Source: Russula earlei (Eukaryota; Basidiomycota; Agaricomycetes; Russulales; Russulaceae). Taken from it: a stretch of 19,261 bases of DNA. Positions 1-10,705 of this stretch are shown here, piece after piece. Location: NCBI GenBank assembly GCA_025769875.1, contig JAGFNK010000882.1:1-19261 (forward strand). The letters are read 5' to 3'. Each line of letters opens with the position of its first letter. The stretch's first letter is position 1. A program made the position numbers and the translations under genes. The notes below the pieces were generated by a model that worked only from the letters and a program-made list of their open reading frames with translations, was not told the DNA's origin and ran no database searches.

Positions 1-2349
1 GCGGAAGATGTCATCTTCGCGAACACACTGCCTCCCACGAGCTTGATGAAGGCTGGTTCAATCGAAGGGCTCATTCATCTACAACAGATCATGATCCTTG
101 ATAATCTGCATGCTTTTGCCTGCGTGGAATTCCCTGCTCGAATAAACAGCCAGAGGTGAGGAACAACGCCAGTGATATCCCATTTCGCGCTAAATTTACA
201 GTTTCATTCCAGACGTTTATTGAATACGCTTGGAAATGCCTTGAACCCACTCTTGTACCTAAGCGGCTCCATTTCAGCGCTCAATGAGGATTTGATACCA
301 GAGGCCGCCGATGGCTTCTCGACGGTTAAGAGATGGGCATTTGATGTCCTTTATTCACTAAATCCCTCCATACCAGCGCTCCAAGGTGCTTTTCTTACGA
401 ACCTGTGCACAGCAATTACACTGGGACGGCTCCGACAAGATGGTGGAACAGTCAATGATTGCTTACTTCGCATTCCATGCACAAGTACCCGAAGAAGCAG
501 CGACACCCTCGACTCATTGTTCACACTCCGTCTGGCTCACAGATATACACGCTATACACTCTTTTGTCCTTCATGGATGGTTCTGGTGACTTGGCGCAGG
601 GCGTCAGGTTTTTCAGGTAAAATGGCTCCATCAGACTTCGAAAATGTGTCACTGACGGCATCACCAATTGGTCATAGATATGTGGTCCGCGAGCAATTCC
701 TATAGACCTAGCAGTGATGTGCAACATCGTAGAGAGGCTATTTGGGCTAGCCATTATGACTGGGAAGTATAGAGCAGTCTGCATGGCGTCGTTCTTCCGC
801 GAAGTTGGGTATTGGCACTATGGAAGGATTTCACTACTTTTAAAGAGAAACCACTTGCGCCTTTGTGGGTCCTGGCACAAGAGACAGAAAGGCTATTGAG
901 AGGACTCTACACGGGAGAATATCTGAACCATACAATAGATTTCAGTGAGTTCGACCTATGTACGGTCATCATCGCGCGGTGACACTTTGCAGGTTCGCGG
1001 GACGTCAAGAATAAGGCGCCTAATTGGTCCAATGATCTCCCGCGAAAATTTCTACAAGATCTTTGTGTCGCGCGCATGTAAGGGTATTCATTCCACCGTG
1101 TCGCTACTTGGCTGACGTGTATCGCAAATAACCAGATGCAGATGTCTCTGTCTCCGTATGTAGTCGTGATTCCTATCCCGACCCGAACTGACAAAATTGT
1201 CTTAGTTGGCGAAAACTTTTCTGACCTCAGGAATGACGTTGTTCGAACGACGGAATCGCTTCGGACGTCACATGTTTCCGAGTCGACGGCTTTCCACTGG
1301 CGGTGAGCACCTCGTTGCTATATGAACTGAGTGGCGGTCCTCTAAACTACTAGAATCTTAGCTACATCAGCGCTGGAGACTGGGAAAAATTAGCGGAAGT
1401 TCTATATCAATCTACTCCCCCACAATTCGATTGCCTTGTCAAGCTCCATCAGAGGATCTTTCGCGTTCCAGCGCAACACCCGCCGAGCGTACAATTTATA
1501 GTATTTGAAGACATGAATACCATCCCGAATATTCTGCGGTCTCGCCCAACAGATCCTCAAGGCCATCAGCGACGCAGGTTTGATACCATCCATGCTGCCT
1601 CACCAACGGATTCTGACAGGACAAATGCCAGACATACTCCTGCCGCAGGGGAGATCGACGACCCGGGTGATACATCTGGTGGTGATCAACGCACCGCAGA
1701 GCTTGCTGAGTACTCTGCTCAAGACGCCGCCGACGTCAATGACAGAGTAGAGCCCGACAGAACAAAGGAGGCGCTTGTCATTCAAAGAGCAGCCCGCCGG
1801 TATATCCTTAAGGGACTCGAGGACAACATTGACGATTCACTAAGAATGGGACGGAATCGCCTGTTCCAGACATGCAAAGAATCTGCGAAGGCCGTCCACA
1901 TTAAATATCGAAGATTTTACCTCGGGCCACTCCCTCATCTTCTTCTCTGCCTGGAATGGATCATCCTTAGCGCTCAAACTTCGAAGGTTGCTATCAAAGC
2001 ACGACGAGCAGAAGCAACTCTCCAGGAAATATCCGACTTGATGACACAGCACAAGGAGATGAGGTGAGATAAGGAGAGTTACTTCCGGAAGCCTCCGACT
2101 GACATGATGCCCAGCGAAATCCTTGATGAGGCATGCAGCCTTCAAAAACTCATGGAACCAGGATCCAGCACACATCCCAGAGAGAACATGGGGTGTACTT
2201 GGGACGACAAGCGGCATTTAGAACCTCTCAGGAACGCGGTCACGAAAACGAGGGACCTCTTCGAGCGCCTGTCGAATCTGGAGACCCCGCTCGACGAGTT
2301 TAAACTGGCTTGGAACGGCATAATGCCCAGCAGGCTACAAAGGGATTGA
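1..2349 (+). CDS. TRANK1-like UvrD-type helicase/TPR-ankyrin protein, 3' part (partial at left edge, apparent frameshift)
   Basis: This is the C-terminal part of a large spliced protein. It resembles fungal homologues of TPR and ankyrin repeat-containing protein 1 (superfamily-1 UvrD-like helicases), but the helicase and repeat domains lie outside the window. Recognised blocks: DLAVMCNIVERL, LPRSWVLALWKDF, a Cys-rich CRCLCLLG block, an IQ-like IQRAARRYIL near 1780-1810, GPLPHLLLCLE near 1924-1956, and an acidic, coiled-coil-like end with stop TGA at 2347. Introns that fit in phase: 945-992, 1078-1135, 1156-1205, 1303-1361 and 2064-2114, each GT..AG with a CTGAC- or CTAAAC-like branch site. 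The exon 1136-1155 is only 20 nt. Upstream, 156-212 is a likely intron and 586-677 a possible one. Near 771 the frame changes with no room for an intron, and another shift near 687 is needed if 586-677 is coding. The gene is therefore either decayed or carries sequencing indels. The 776-2349 part is intact. Family assignment is from memory of motifs. Confidence 0.62.
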
Positions 2350-2918
2350 TTGTACAGCTCGGAAGCTGAGCGCCTGTGTTGTTGGTGTACATATCCTCCC
2401 CAATTCTGACTTGAGGAGAATCTGAGTTGAGTCCGTGTGACAAGCTCGATGAGCCGACATCAAGCTTGGAATGGTAGGGAGGGAGAAAAAAAGATCCCCG
2501 CGTACATGAAAGTCTGGACCCTCAACGGCACCCAGACCGAATCCCCGTCACTGGGTGCCTACCCTACTATCAACACTTATGCAGTATCACCCTTCCTTGT
2601 GGTGATGAATATCGTGCTGACGGTCAGAACTGTGATTCCCTGTGTGATGAAGTGTCGAAGGATCTCATAATTTTGTCCTCGATTGATCATCAGTTCTCAT
2701 TCGCCGTCTGCCACCTGCTCCGAGATAACAGCTAACAAACATGGGTGGAAGGGCATTACCAACTTCACGTCCCTATTTTTCGCACTGCGAAAATGCATGA
2801 GGATCTCGTCGAACTATTGACGTGAACGGCCTCGACCAAATTTCCCCATGCCACCGTTGACTTTCGAGTTCTCAAATGCGATCTTGATTGAACATGTAAC
2901 ATACCGCGCCGTTTGATA
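2350..2918. other. Intergenic stretch downstream of the TRANK1-like gene
   Basis: No convincing gene. A 77-codon open frame at 2437-2670 (+) has no recognisable domain and no supporting splice structure. The stretch presumably holds the 3' UTR and polyadenylation region of the preceding gene. No clear terminator-type signal was identified. Confidence 0.5.
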
Positions 2919-2989
2919 TGTCAGAAAAATGGGAGGTCATGATAATCAAATTATTATATTATAACAACGACCTTCCCAATGTTCTGACA
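2919..2989 (+). repeat. LTR-head hairpin (Copia-like solo LTR start or tiny MITE)
   Basis: The segment begins TGTCAGAA and ends TTCTGACA. Its outer 20 or so bases form an imperfect inverted repeat (2917-2938 against 2969-2991) around an AT-rich loop, and it is directly flanked by TA on both sides. The layout closely matches 11954-12022 (TGTTAGGAAA ... ATTTCTGACA), including the internal GAGGYCATKATAAT-like and CCTYCCCAA-like blocks. It is therefore probably the 5' end of an LTR of the same family. The 3' end of such an LTR was not located. The flanking TA would also fit a very small Tc1/mariner-type MITE. Confidence 0.5.
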
Positions 2990-5900
2990 TAGCTTAAATA
3001 CAAAATCATGTCGCGACGTTCTGTACCTGCACCTTCCGCAATGACATGATACGATTGTGCTACGATCTTCTCAAATACCAGCCTCCCGTGCGATCACATA
3101 GCGTCTACGTGGTAGTTGATATTTCACTAGCGGCACTTTTTGCTTGGTTTGTTGTTGGCTCATGGTGGCTTTGGTGTCGCGCAAGAACGTGCGATTGTAT
3201 GGGTTAAATATATGAGGATAGATAAGGGATTGGAATGACGTACGTGTCACGGCAGGCTTCAGAAATTCTTTCTTTTAATGTTTAAATCGTCATGTCGGAC
3301 AAACTGACGACCTGGGTCCGTCCAAGTGGGCCCGATAATGCCGCGATATGTTCGCGCAGGCTTTTAAGGGACCTTTTCTTTCGCTCCACACCGAAATGGA
3401 AGTCACCCTTAATGGGGTGCACGTCGAACCACGAGTCGAAAAGAATAGATACAACATATTGGCAAGTGTGATTGCATCACCAAAGGCTGCTTGCTGCAAA
3501 GCTCCGGCTGGAACGTAGTGGCCGAGGTAGTGCATTTGGACCATGGGTTGTATTGCAATGATGCATCTGTGACACTGCCCATGGCTTATCTGTATTGATC
3601 GAAAGATATTGATGAAGGCGACGCAGATGCAGATGACATGACACATCACTGACAGACATGGGAATCAATCCTTCTTTCCCTCCCAAGTCATTGCCACCCG
3701 TCGTGTTTGTTACCCCCGGTACCAGTACCCTCATGCCTCCGAACTCCACAAACGTTGGATGCGCAGCGCCAGCCACCCAACTCCAATCGCCCCTTCCTAA
3801 AACAAGGTTTTCATATCTGGGCGTGGGAGCTCCGCTCATATGTGGACGGATCCAAGACTGTAGATCACCTCTGTAGGGCAGGGTCGATGATACTGTTTGT
3901 CAAAAAACTTCCGTATAACTTCCCATCACTTCGTTCTCCCATTGATGCCGACTATCAATTCCATTTGACAACATGGCATCCACTCCGAGGGTCCGTCATC
4001 GCATACGGCTTCGGCTTGGTTACCGGACAAATGAGATATATATTCGCGAGACCCGATTGATGTTGATTGGATCAAAAGGCGACCGGATGTCGTAAACGAT
4101 GCCACGTCTGGATAAGTAATTGTGCGATGTCCCAATCTGTGCCAGAGACAAAGTCAGAGCCACATGAAAGGACATGATAAGAGAACCAACCGCCGGTGGA
4201 CATGTCTGGTATTTTAGACGTGTACAGTACAAGGGGCGAGGGCACCAAACACTCCTCGTACCTTGATTCTTGAACGAAGTCGATGAGTCGGAAGGGCAAG
4301 CTTAAACGACCATTTTGTCCGAGCACATGGTAAAGCGGGGGATCCGCTTGGAAGGGGAGAACTGACACGCACTGAATCGGCCATTTCCGAGCTGGGATTA
4401 AGGGTGACGTGGCAGGACCCGTAGCACCGCCAAGCGCCAACAAGTCAAAGGAGCGACCATGTTAAGGCAAGCGGTGGATGAAATTTGCAAAAACGTTCCA
4501 GGCCGCGCAAAGCGTCAACGTACAATCAACATGGGCGCCGCTCGTTGGATCCGGTAAGCAAGGAGACCAACAGACCGCAGAAGAGAAGGCTGATAAGAGC
4601 ATCTTCCTTTGGACCCAAAAAGCGCATAGGACCCTTCGGCGCGAACATATACACATATCGACAAAGCGCGCTCCTCACTTCCTCGGAGCTTTGTACCATT
4701 TCTAGGTAGCTGGATGGACGTGGGGGGCGGTGATCTGAAGTATGCGAACAGCGCGTATCGTGAAACGGCGAGGGATGAGAACAGTGCTTCGATGCGTATG
4801 GGTGACTCGACCCTCAAGCTGCGGAAATTGATCTACGTTTCACTTTCGTGCTTTCGTGTCCGTTTTCGACTATTTACAGTACGATAGGTCCAACTTCTAC
4901 GGGTCCTTCTGATCATGATTTAGGAATCAGGAATATTGAGCCCAACATACCGGCAGAGCGGGAACGGAATCCCCCTCTTATTCTATGGAAGCTCATCATG
5001 GCGTTTGAATTTGAATTTGATGTCTCTGATATCGATACCTCCTAAACCCCTACGCATCTCCTTTCGAGGAATAAAGGGCAACAAAGGGAGGGAGTGCTAA
5101 AGGTCAGCGAAAAATACGGTGAGTGACTGGGACTTTGCGCCGGCAAACATCTTCGGTTCCGCAGAGTCACGTGCACGATTACACTGCTCGCCCGACATGG
5201 GCTCTCTGGTGGTGGAAGGGAGGCAAACCGAGTCAAGCCTCGATCGGTCGTTGCAAATGGCAAGGCGACTCGCATGTCTATCCGCTAGCCAGGTTTGCGG
5301 ACAACTGACAACCAACTGAACGAGTGCGATATGGGCGCGCGAAAAATGGGGCCCAAGCGTGGGATGGCTCTGGTGTCACGCTGCAATAGTGATCAGCCAG
5401 CTATCATCAAACTGGGAGTGTGGCGCACATTTCGTTTTTATTTGTCTTTTTTGTCACCGCCATTTGTTCTTGTCTTTTTCATTTTTATGGATGTGGCGCT
5501 GCACGTTGCGTCGATAAGAAAGGCGTTATGGGGGGGGAGAGACGAAGGCGATGAATGAGCTGTAGGGAATTTGAGAAACTGCCTTGCTGGCTGTGTACCC
5601 ACGCACAACGAGTGGGCTGAGATCGCGCCTCCGGGACTCGCATGCGGAGTTTGGGCAGCTGGCGCACTTCCCATGACCCCGGAGCAGGAACGGAAGAAAG
5701 GAAAGAGCTACCAAGGGTAAGAGTCGTCGCAGTGGGGACGCTGTCAAGTTCGTGTCATGTCACATAAGCATAACGCAACGTGTCGATGCCACTGAGGCCG
5801 GATGAGACGATTGGGGAAATCAAACCGGAGGGAAGGGGGATGTCGTGAGCGTTCAGGTACGCCGATACGCGCACCTGCACAATGTCAAAGGCGGGCACCG

Positions 5901-6544
5901 CTGGCAAGGTACTACTTTGAATACGGTCAACGGCAACTTGTTCTCCCCTTGGCGTCGGCCTCTCCTCATTCTCAGGGGCGTCCAGCCTGTCAGTGAAGCT
6001 TGCCGGGATGGTCCTGTCCTGTCTGTGTGAACAAAAAGAGGAGATGAGCGCAATTACGGCAGATCTGAACGACTAGCGCCAGGGACTAATCCATAAACCA
6101 CATAGCGAACGGATTAGGAGTTTAACGCTAAGCCGCATTGGATCCGTTGGGATTGAAGCACGTCAGCCATGTTTCATCCGTTCAAATACTCCGATTGATG
6201 TCAAGCTGCCTTTTTCATTACAGCACGTACTGGAACATGGGACGGGAACCACCTGTTTAGCTGATCAAATGAATGTTCGCAACTGAAATTACTGAATGCA
6301 GTTTCTGAGCTCCGTGTGAACGGTCTCATTAATGAGAGGGAGTGACAGAACGAGGCCCAATGTTAATCCGTTAAGGTGGCAATCCGAAAGATGCAATTCG
6401 ATCGTTATGTGGCCACACGGATGTTGAGCTCGGACTGGGATGGAATGCAGCCCCGAGCATACGGGCGTGGGTGTAGGATGTTATCATGAGAATAGGATAT
6501 TAGGATGCTTTGCCCACCCATGATGCGCGTCCTGACAGACTGTG
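2990..6544. other. CpG-rich region without a recognisable gene
   Basis: Many overlapping open frames of 60-125 codons occur on both strands, as expected in GC-rich DNA without stops. The most protein-like are on the minus strand: 4072-4443 (123 aa), 3926-4135, 3477-3839 (120 aa) and 3290-3649 (119 aa). They could be exons of an unidentified spliced minus-strand gene, but no conserved domain or consistent chain of splice sites was found. Base composition and CpG content resemble the host gene at 1-2349 rather than the transposon block to the right. No tRNA-like A/B boxes were seen. Confidence 0.4.
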
Positions 6545-6547
6545 TTA

Positions 6548-6953
6548 CACGACGGGCAGGAAGGGATAAGTCGACTCTGCTTATAGTCAACTCAGTGGAT
6601 AATAAAAGTAAAATATTTCAAGTGCTGAGTAGGCTCTGTTGCGGCCACAAATTATATTACATAAGTAATGACCTTAGTTGAGCACAAAAAATGTGACAAA
6701 AAAGGTTAAATATGGAGAGTCTACTCATTCCGGCACAACTTTTACCCTAGCCTGGCTAAACGTTGTGCCGGAATGAGTAGACTCTCCATATTTAACCTTT
6801 TTTGTCACATTTTTCGTGCTCAACTAAGGTCATTACTTATGTAATATAATTTGTGGCCGCAACAGAGCCTACTCAGCACTTGAAATATTTTACTTTTATT
6901 ATCCACTGAGTTGACTATAAGCGGAGTCGACTTATCCCTTCCTGCCCGTCGTG
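6548..6953. mobile_element. Foldback MITE with 192-bp arms and TTA target-site duplication
   Basis: Two 192-bp arms (6548-6739 and 6762-6953) are reverse complements with two mismatches (6578/6923 and 6686/6815), separated by a 22-bp loop (6740-6761). The ends read CACGACGGGC ... GCCCGTCGTG and are directly flanked by TTA (6545-6547 and 6954-6956). A 3-bp TTA duplication fits PIF/Harbinger (TWA target). Termini of the CAC..GTG kind with a 3-bp TSD also recall CACTA/CMC elements, so the superfamily is open. There is no coding capacity, so it would be mobilised in trans. The near identity of the arms suggests recent origin, gene conversion or arm templating. Both mismatches are CpG in the right arm and TpG/CpA in the left arm. 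Confidence 0.88.
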
Positions 6954-6956
6954 TTA

Positions 6957-7830
6957 ACTTTAAAGGGCCTGCAGGCTCAGCGCAGACAACCTTGTGTCAC
7001 TAGAAATCCATAAATATGCCACTGCCATTTCCTGCGTGCTCAGCTCCAGTCGCTTTCCCTTCGCAACCCTGCAGGGACACGGGTACGAATACGCCGGCGT
7101 TGCGCAAATGACATCTCGTCCATAGGGGCCAACACGTCCTCTCCATGATTCTGCAACAACGACAATATCGGCCTGACGCGAAGAGTAAGATTACATTTAT
7201 CACACGCTCCAGAGAATAGAAAAAATACGCGATTGGTCACCAGTTCAGGCTTTCCCCGTAGTCCTTGAGATATAGAAGCCCGCGATAAATGCGGTTGCCT
7301 CCCTGCTCCGAACAACCTGATTCCAACAATACGGTGTGCCGTTAATATATGGGAAAGAACGAATGTCCGCAGATATGTCGTGCCAAATGGAGTCGAGCCC
7401 TTCAATGAGAATGTGAATTTCCCCGTTCGTAACCAGTAGAATAATGTGAATGAACGATATTGATAGGAACGTGGAGAATTTGCCCATGTCCACCCATCTC
7501 TTTGGCTCGACATAAGTGAGAGCAGACAACATACACCAATAGAGGTTGGAACCAATCATTCCAATCAAAACCGGCAAACTACCTCTTTCCCGGGAGACAA
7601 ATCTCACAAATCCACTATCATAATCATGCACACGCACAGAGGAAAACGGATCGGGCAACGGCCGCATTACCTTTCCCACTGGAGGGTTGACCTAACCCGA
7701 GGATGAAGGCACAAGCCACATGTCGGGTGACCTAGCGGGGATCTCGGGGATTGCCCTTCGAATTAACCGTTGGCCGAGCTTAGCCCTTCTTTCGGTTCTC
7801 ACTGCTTCCCACGTGCTGATACACAGCACT
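6957..7830. other. Region without a recognised gene; possible minus-strand coding remnants
   Basis: Two overlapping minus-strand open frames, 7245-7679 (144 aa, with a hydrophobic stretch near 7430-7480 that could be one membrane segment) and 7040-7555 (171 aa), could be exons or remnants of an unidentified gene. No domain was recognised and the frames contradict each other where they overlap. CpG content is still high. The low-CpG transposon block begins at the right end of this stretch. Confidence 0.35.
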
Positions 7831-8110
7831 ACTTTCCGTAGGATGGATCATGTGACCAGTACCAGAAAAGGCGATTTGTTGGCAAGAGAAGCAGTGTTCA
7901 ATCACAAGTAAAATGACAGCAAATTACTTTTGAATCACTTATTCAATCAGTTATTTATTAGGTATCAGACGAACAAATTACAAAGTTACAAAAAAAAATC
8001 CATTGTGTATAGAACAGCAGCAGATGAGGCTGCTAGAATAGGCAGCAGTGTGAGTCCAAAGGGGCCTGGTGCAAGGGAGCAGCATCAGAGAATGGAGGGA
8101 GGGGGGGTCA
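7831..8110 (-). repeat. Inverted extra copy of the MULE 3' end
   Basis: The complement of the right end (10996 down to about 10700) aligns with this segment over its whole length. Shared blocks include TTGGCAAGAGAA, AATCACTTATT, GCTGCTAGAATAGG and CCTGGTGCAAGGGAG. It contains a terminal repeat, an AT-rich subterminal part and an inverted copy of the last codons of the transposase reading frame. Either a second, truncated copy abuts head-on, or the element acquired a duplicated terminus. Confidence 0.7.
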
Positions 8111-8117
8111 GCTTTTG

Positions 8118-8230
8118 ACTTTTAGCAGTGGTTTGGATGATCAAGAATTGCCATAAAAGGCAATTGGATCAGCAAGAGAATTGGGGGTTCAATCACATGT
8201 TAAATTACACATATAAGTGAGTTAAAAGTA
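8118..8230 (+). repeat. Inner left terminal inverted repeat of the MULE
   Basis: The first 85 or so bases from ACTTTTAG match the complement of 10996-10911, sharing GATGATCA, ATAAAAGG, GCAAGAGAATTGGGG and TTCAATCACATGT. It lies about 40 bp upstream of the transposase start codon at 8272, so it probably also carried the promoter. Confidence 0.72.
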
Positions 8231-8271
8231 ACATAACTACTTACTTTTCTCCTCTACCAAATTAAAAACAA

Positions 8272-10705
8272 ATGTTATCCTGTTTCCTATTGACCAGCAC
8301 ATCATCCACCCCATCTGCTCCATCCACCACTTCCAGCCTGAGCACCCCTTGTGCGACACAACATTTAAAGTTCAGGCATGCCCATTCAAAGATCATTGCC
8401 AATTCTGGAAAGAGGGAAGGTTTTAATTATGACCAGGTGCATGGTGGATACCCCATGGAATGGCTGACAGCAGCCAATTTTGACACATGGCACCAGCAAG
8501 AAGAACTGGCTCATGCAATTGAATTGATTACATCCAGCACTGAGCATGGGCAGGGATGGACAAAGAAGGTTTTCATCTTTTCCTGCCAACTATCTGGGGG
8601 AGCTTTGTGTTATGTAAAGAAGCACCCTGATCACACACAGAGATCTGAGATCAAGAAGATGGGTTGCTGTTGCCAAATAGTCATCAAATCTTATGCAGAT
8701 GTGCCTACCATTCTCAGACAATATGCAAGCAAGCATGACCATGAAATTGGAATTGCTAATCTCGCTTACACATGAATGTCACACATAGTGTGTGATAACA
8801 TTAGATCCTTGTTGTCAAGGAAGGTTGATCCATGGGAAATAGTAAGTGTGCATTGAATTTATTTTTAATTGCTAACCTAATGAATTGAAAGGTACATGAT
8901 ATTCAGGATTCGTTGCCTGATGGCAGCCAAGACTGATTCATCTCACTTTGGGATGTGAGCTGCATGGCCCAGGAAATTGAAGATGACAATATCAGGCTGC
9001 ATCCAGAGGATGCTATCTCCACCAGGCTCTGGTTGGACAGATTGAGAGATGAAAATACAAATGTATTTTACAAAGACAGGCTGCACAGTGCCCCATCTCA
9101 GTCAAATGTGCAGGAGGATGCATATGTGTTATGCATCCAGACCCCTTTCCAAATGGAGGCATTCTGCCACCTCAGGAATGGCTTCATTGGTATCAATGCA
9201 ACTCATAATATTACTCAATATCCAGACTTCTTATTATTTACCATGATTGCATGGGATCACTGAGGACATGACATGTACAGTAATATTTACTCAATGTTTA
9301 GCATGCTTACCTTTTCTGGATAGGTGTGCCTGTTGCCTGGATGCTGCCATCCAATAGAACAATGGACACAATATCCTTTTTTGTCTGTTGGGTCAGGGAT
9401 GCCAGTCTGGCTATCTGGCTGTCTATTATTATGACAGATCATGATGCCATGCAGATTGCTGCCCTCAAGATTGGATTGCCTATCTGGGAAGTTGGATATG
9501 GCTTTGCAAGTGGCATGTGTTGCATGCAATGTGATCATACTTCAATACAACTGAATTTCCTGATCTGTGGGATAAGATCAAGAGATGGGTACATACAGAT
9601 GATCAGGCTGACTTTCTGCAAATCTGGGAGGAGATCTCCACTGATCCTCAGGTCCCACAAAGTTTTTGTGAACTACCTTGGGTGTGAATGGATGCCTGTG
9701 GTGCATATGTGGTCCATGGCTTTCTAGAAAATTGGCATATCTTTGAGGAAGGGGACACCAATATGTTGATTGAAGCATATGTATTCCAACTGATCTAAAA
9801 ATAAGATGACTTAATCATTTTTTAGCTATCATCACATCCCCAAATCACACTGGCTCAATGACAAGCACAATTGATGGATCAATCGAATCTTATTTGTGCT
9901 AGTGCATCAAATGGTGCTATATTATCAAAACAGGCAGGAACATCAGAAAGTTGGACGCAATGATTGGGACCTGGTGGCTGACAGGAATTGGAAACTTTTT
10001 GCCTGTGCCGAGAGCATATCACAAGATTTGATCTTGCACTTTGATGAGATCTGCCTTCATGTTGCTTCACAATCCCATTCCAGTGAGTTTTACTTGACTT
10101 GTGATTGCACAGATTATCTGCAGATTGGATTCTGCAAGCACATTGCAGCAATCTACATCCACTTTCCCCACATCTGTCCTGAAGAGAGCACCCAAAAAGC
10201 TCCCATAGAGAGTGCAAATAAATCCCCCAACCCAACATCCCCATCCACCAGGCCAAGGGAGAGCTTAGTATCTCTCTCACAAGAGATCATATTGTTATCA
10301 CACAATCTCACATCTAGGCTTGAGGATGCTAATCAATCAGCAGAGATTGTTGAGGCCACATGGGCAACCAAATACAGTTTGGCAGCTGCAATTAATATAA
10401 TTCAAGGTTACAAGGTCTTACCTGATAAGGAGGTAATTGCACCCAATCAGCATATGTAGATGGAGACAGCTGAGCATATGGGTGTCAAATGGTGCCCAAA
10501 ACAACCAACCAGTCTCCCTGACATGCAGGGACTGACAGCACAAAGCATTGGCATTGCTAAGGGAAAGTGCTACCATGTTCATGATGATCTGTATGCTAGG
10601 GGCAAATAGTTGGGCAAGCACACCAAGCCTGATGCAACATCTGCTGCCATGAATGTGCACATGTGTGCCCTCAGGGAATCATCATCTCAAACCCCCCTCC
10701 CTTAG
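8272..10705 (+). pseudogene. MULE transposase with SWIM zinc finger, inactivated
   Basis: The DDE transposase would cut and rejoin element ends in the nucleus. Start ATG 8272 opens a Ser/Thr/Pro-rich N-terminus, then the block FDTWHQQEELAHAIELI. The MULE core has GINATHNITQYPDFLLF near 9186-9236 (the first catalytic Asp of GIDATH reads Asn at 9195-9197), then VPVAWMLPSNRT and MTDHDAMQIAAL (second Asp) near 9326-9470. The SWIM finger CDC..FCKH is at about 10100-10141, followed by a Ser/Pro-rich C-terminus running into the right TIR. Old introns remain at 8842-8891 (GTAAGT..AG) and 9781-9825; a third near 9268-9323 has lost its donor. In-frame stops lie at 8773 and 8934 (explained by CGA to TGA), at 9261 (Trp to stop) and after 10456. 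A frameshift is needed within about 9480-9680. It cannot encode an active protein. Confidence 0.85.

Noticed and set aside
200..285. Alternative frame reading FQTFIEYAWKCLEPTLVPKR within the TRANK1-like exon
   Set aside because: It looks protein-like but would need two compensating frameshifts (near 150 and 283). With the 57-nt intron 156-212 the neighbouring frame stays open throughout, which is simpler. Not settled without an alignment.
945..992. In-frame TGA at 980 taken as a nonsense mutation of the TRANK1-like gene
   Set aside because: It lies inside a good GTGAGT..GCAG intron of 48 nt (945-992), so it is not a premature stop.
4462..6053. Many 60-100 codon open frames on both strands
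   Set aside because: They overlap in several frames, have no domains and no splice pattern, and are expected by chance in CpG-rich DNA.
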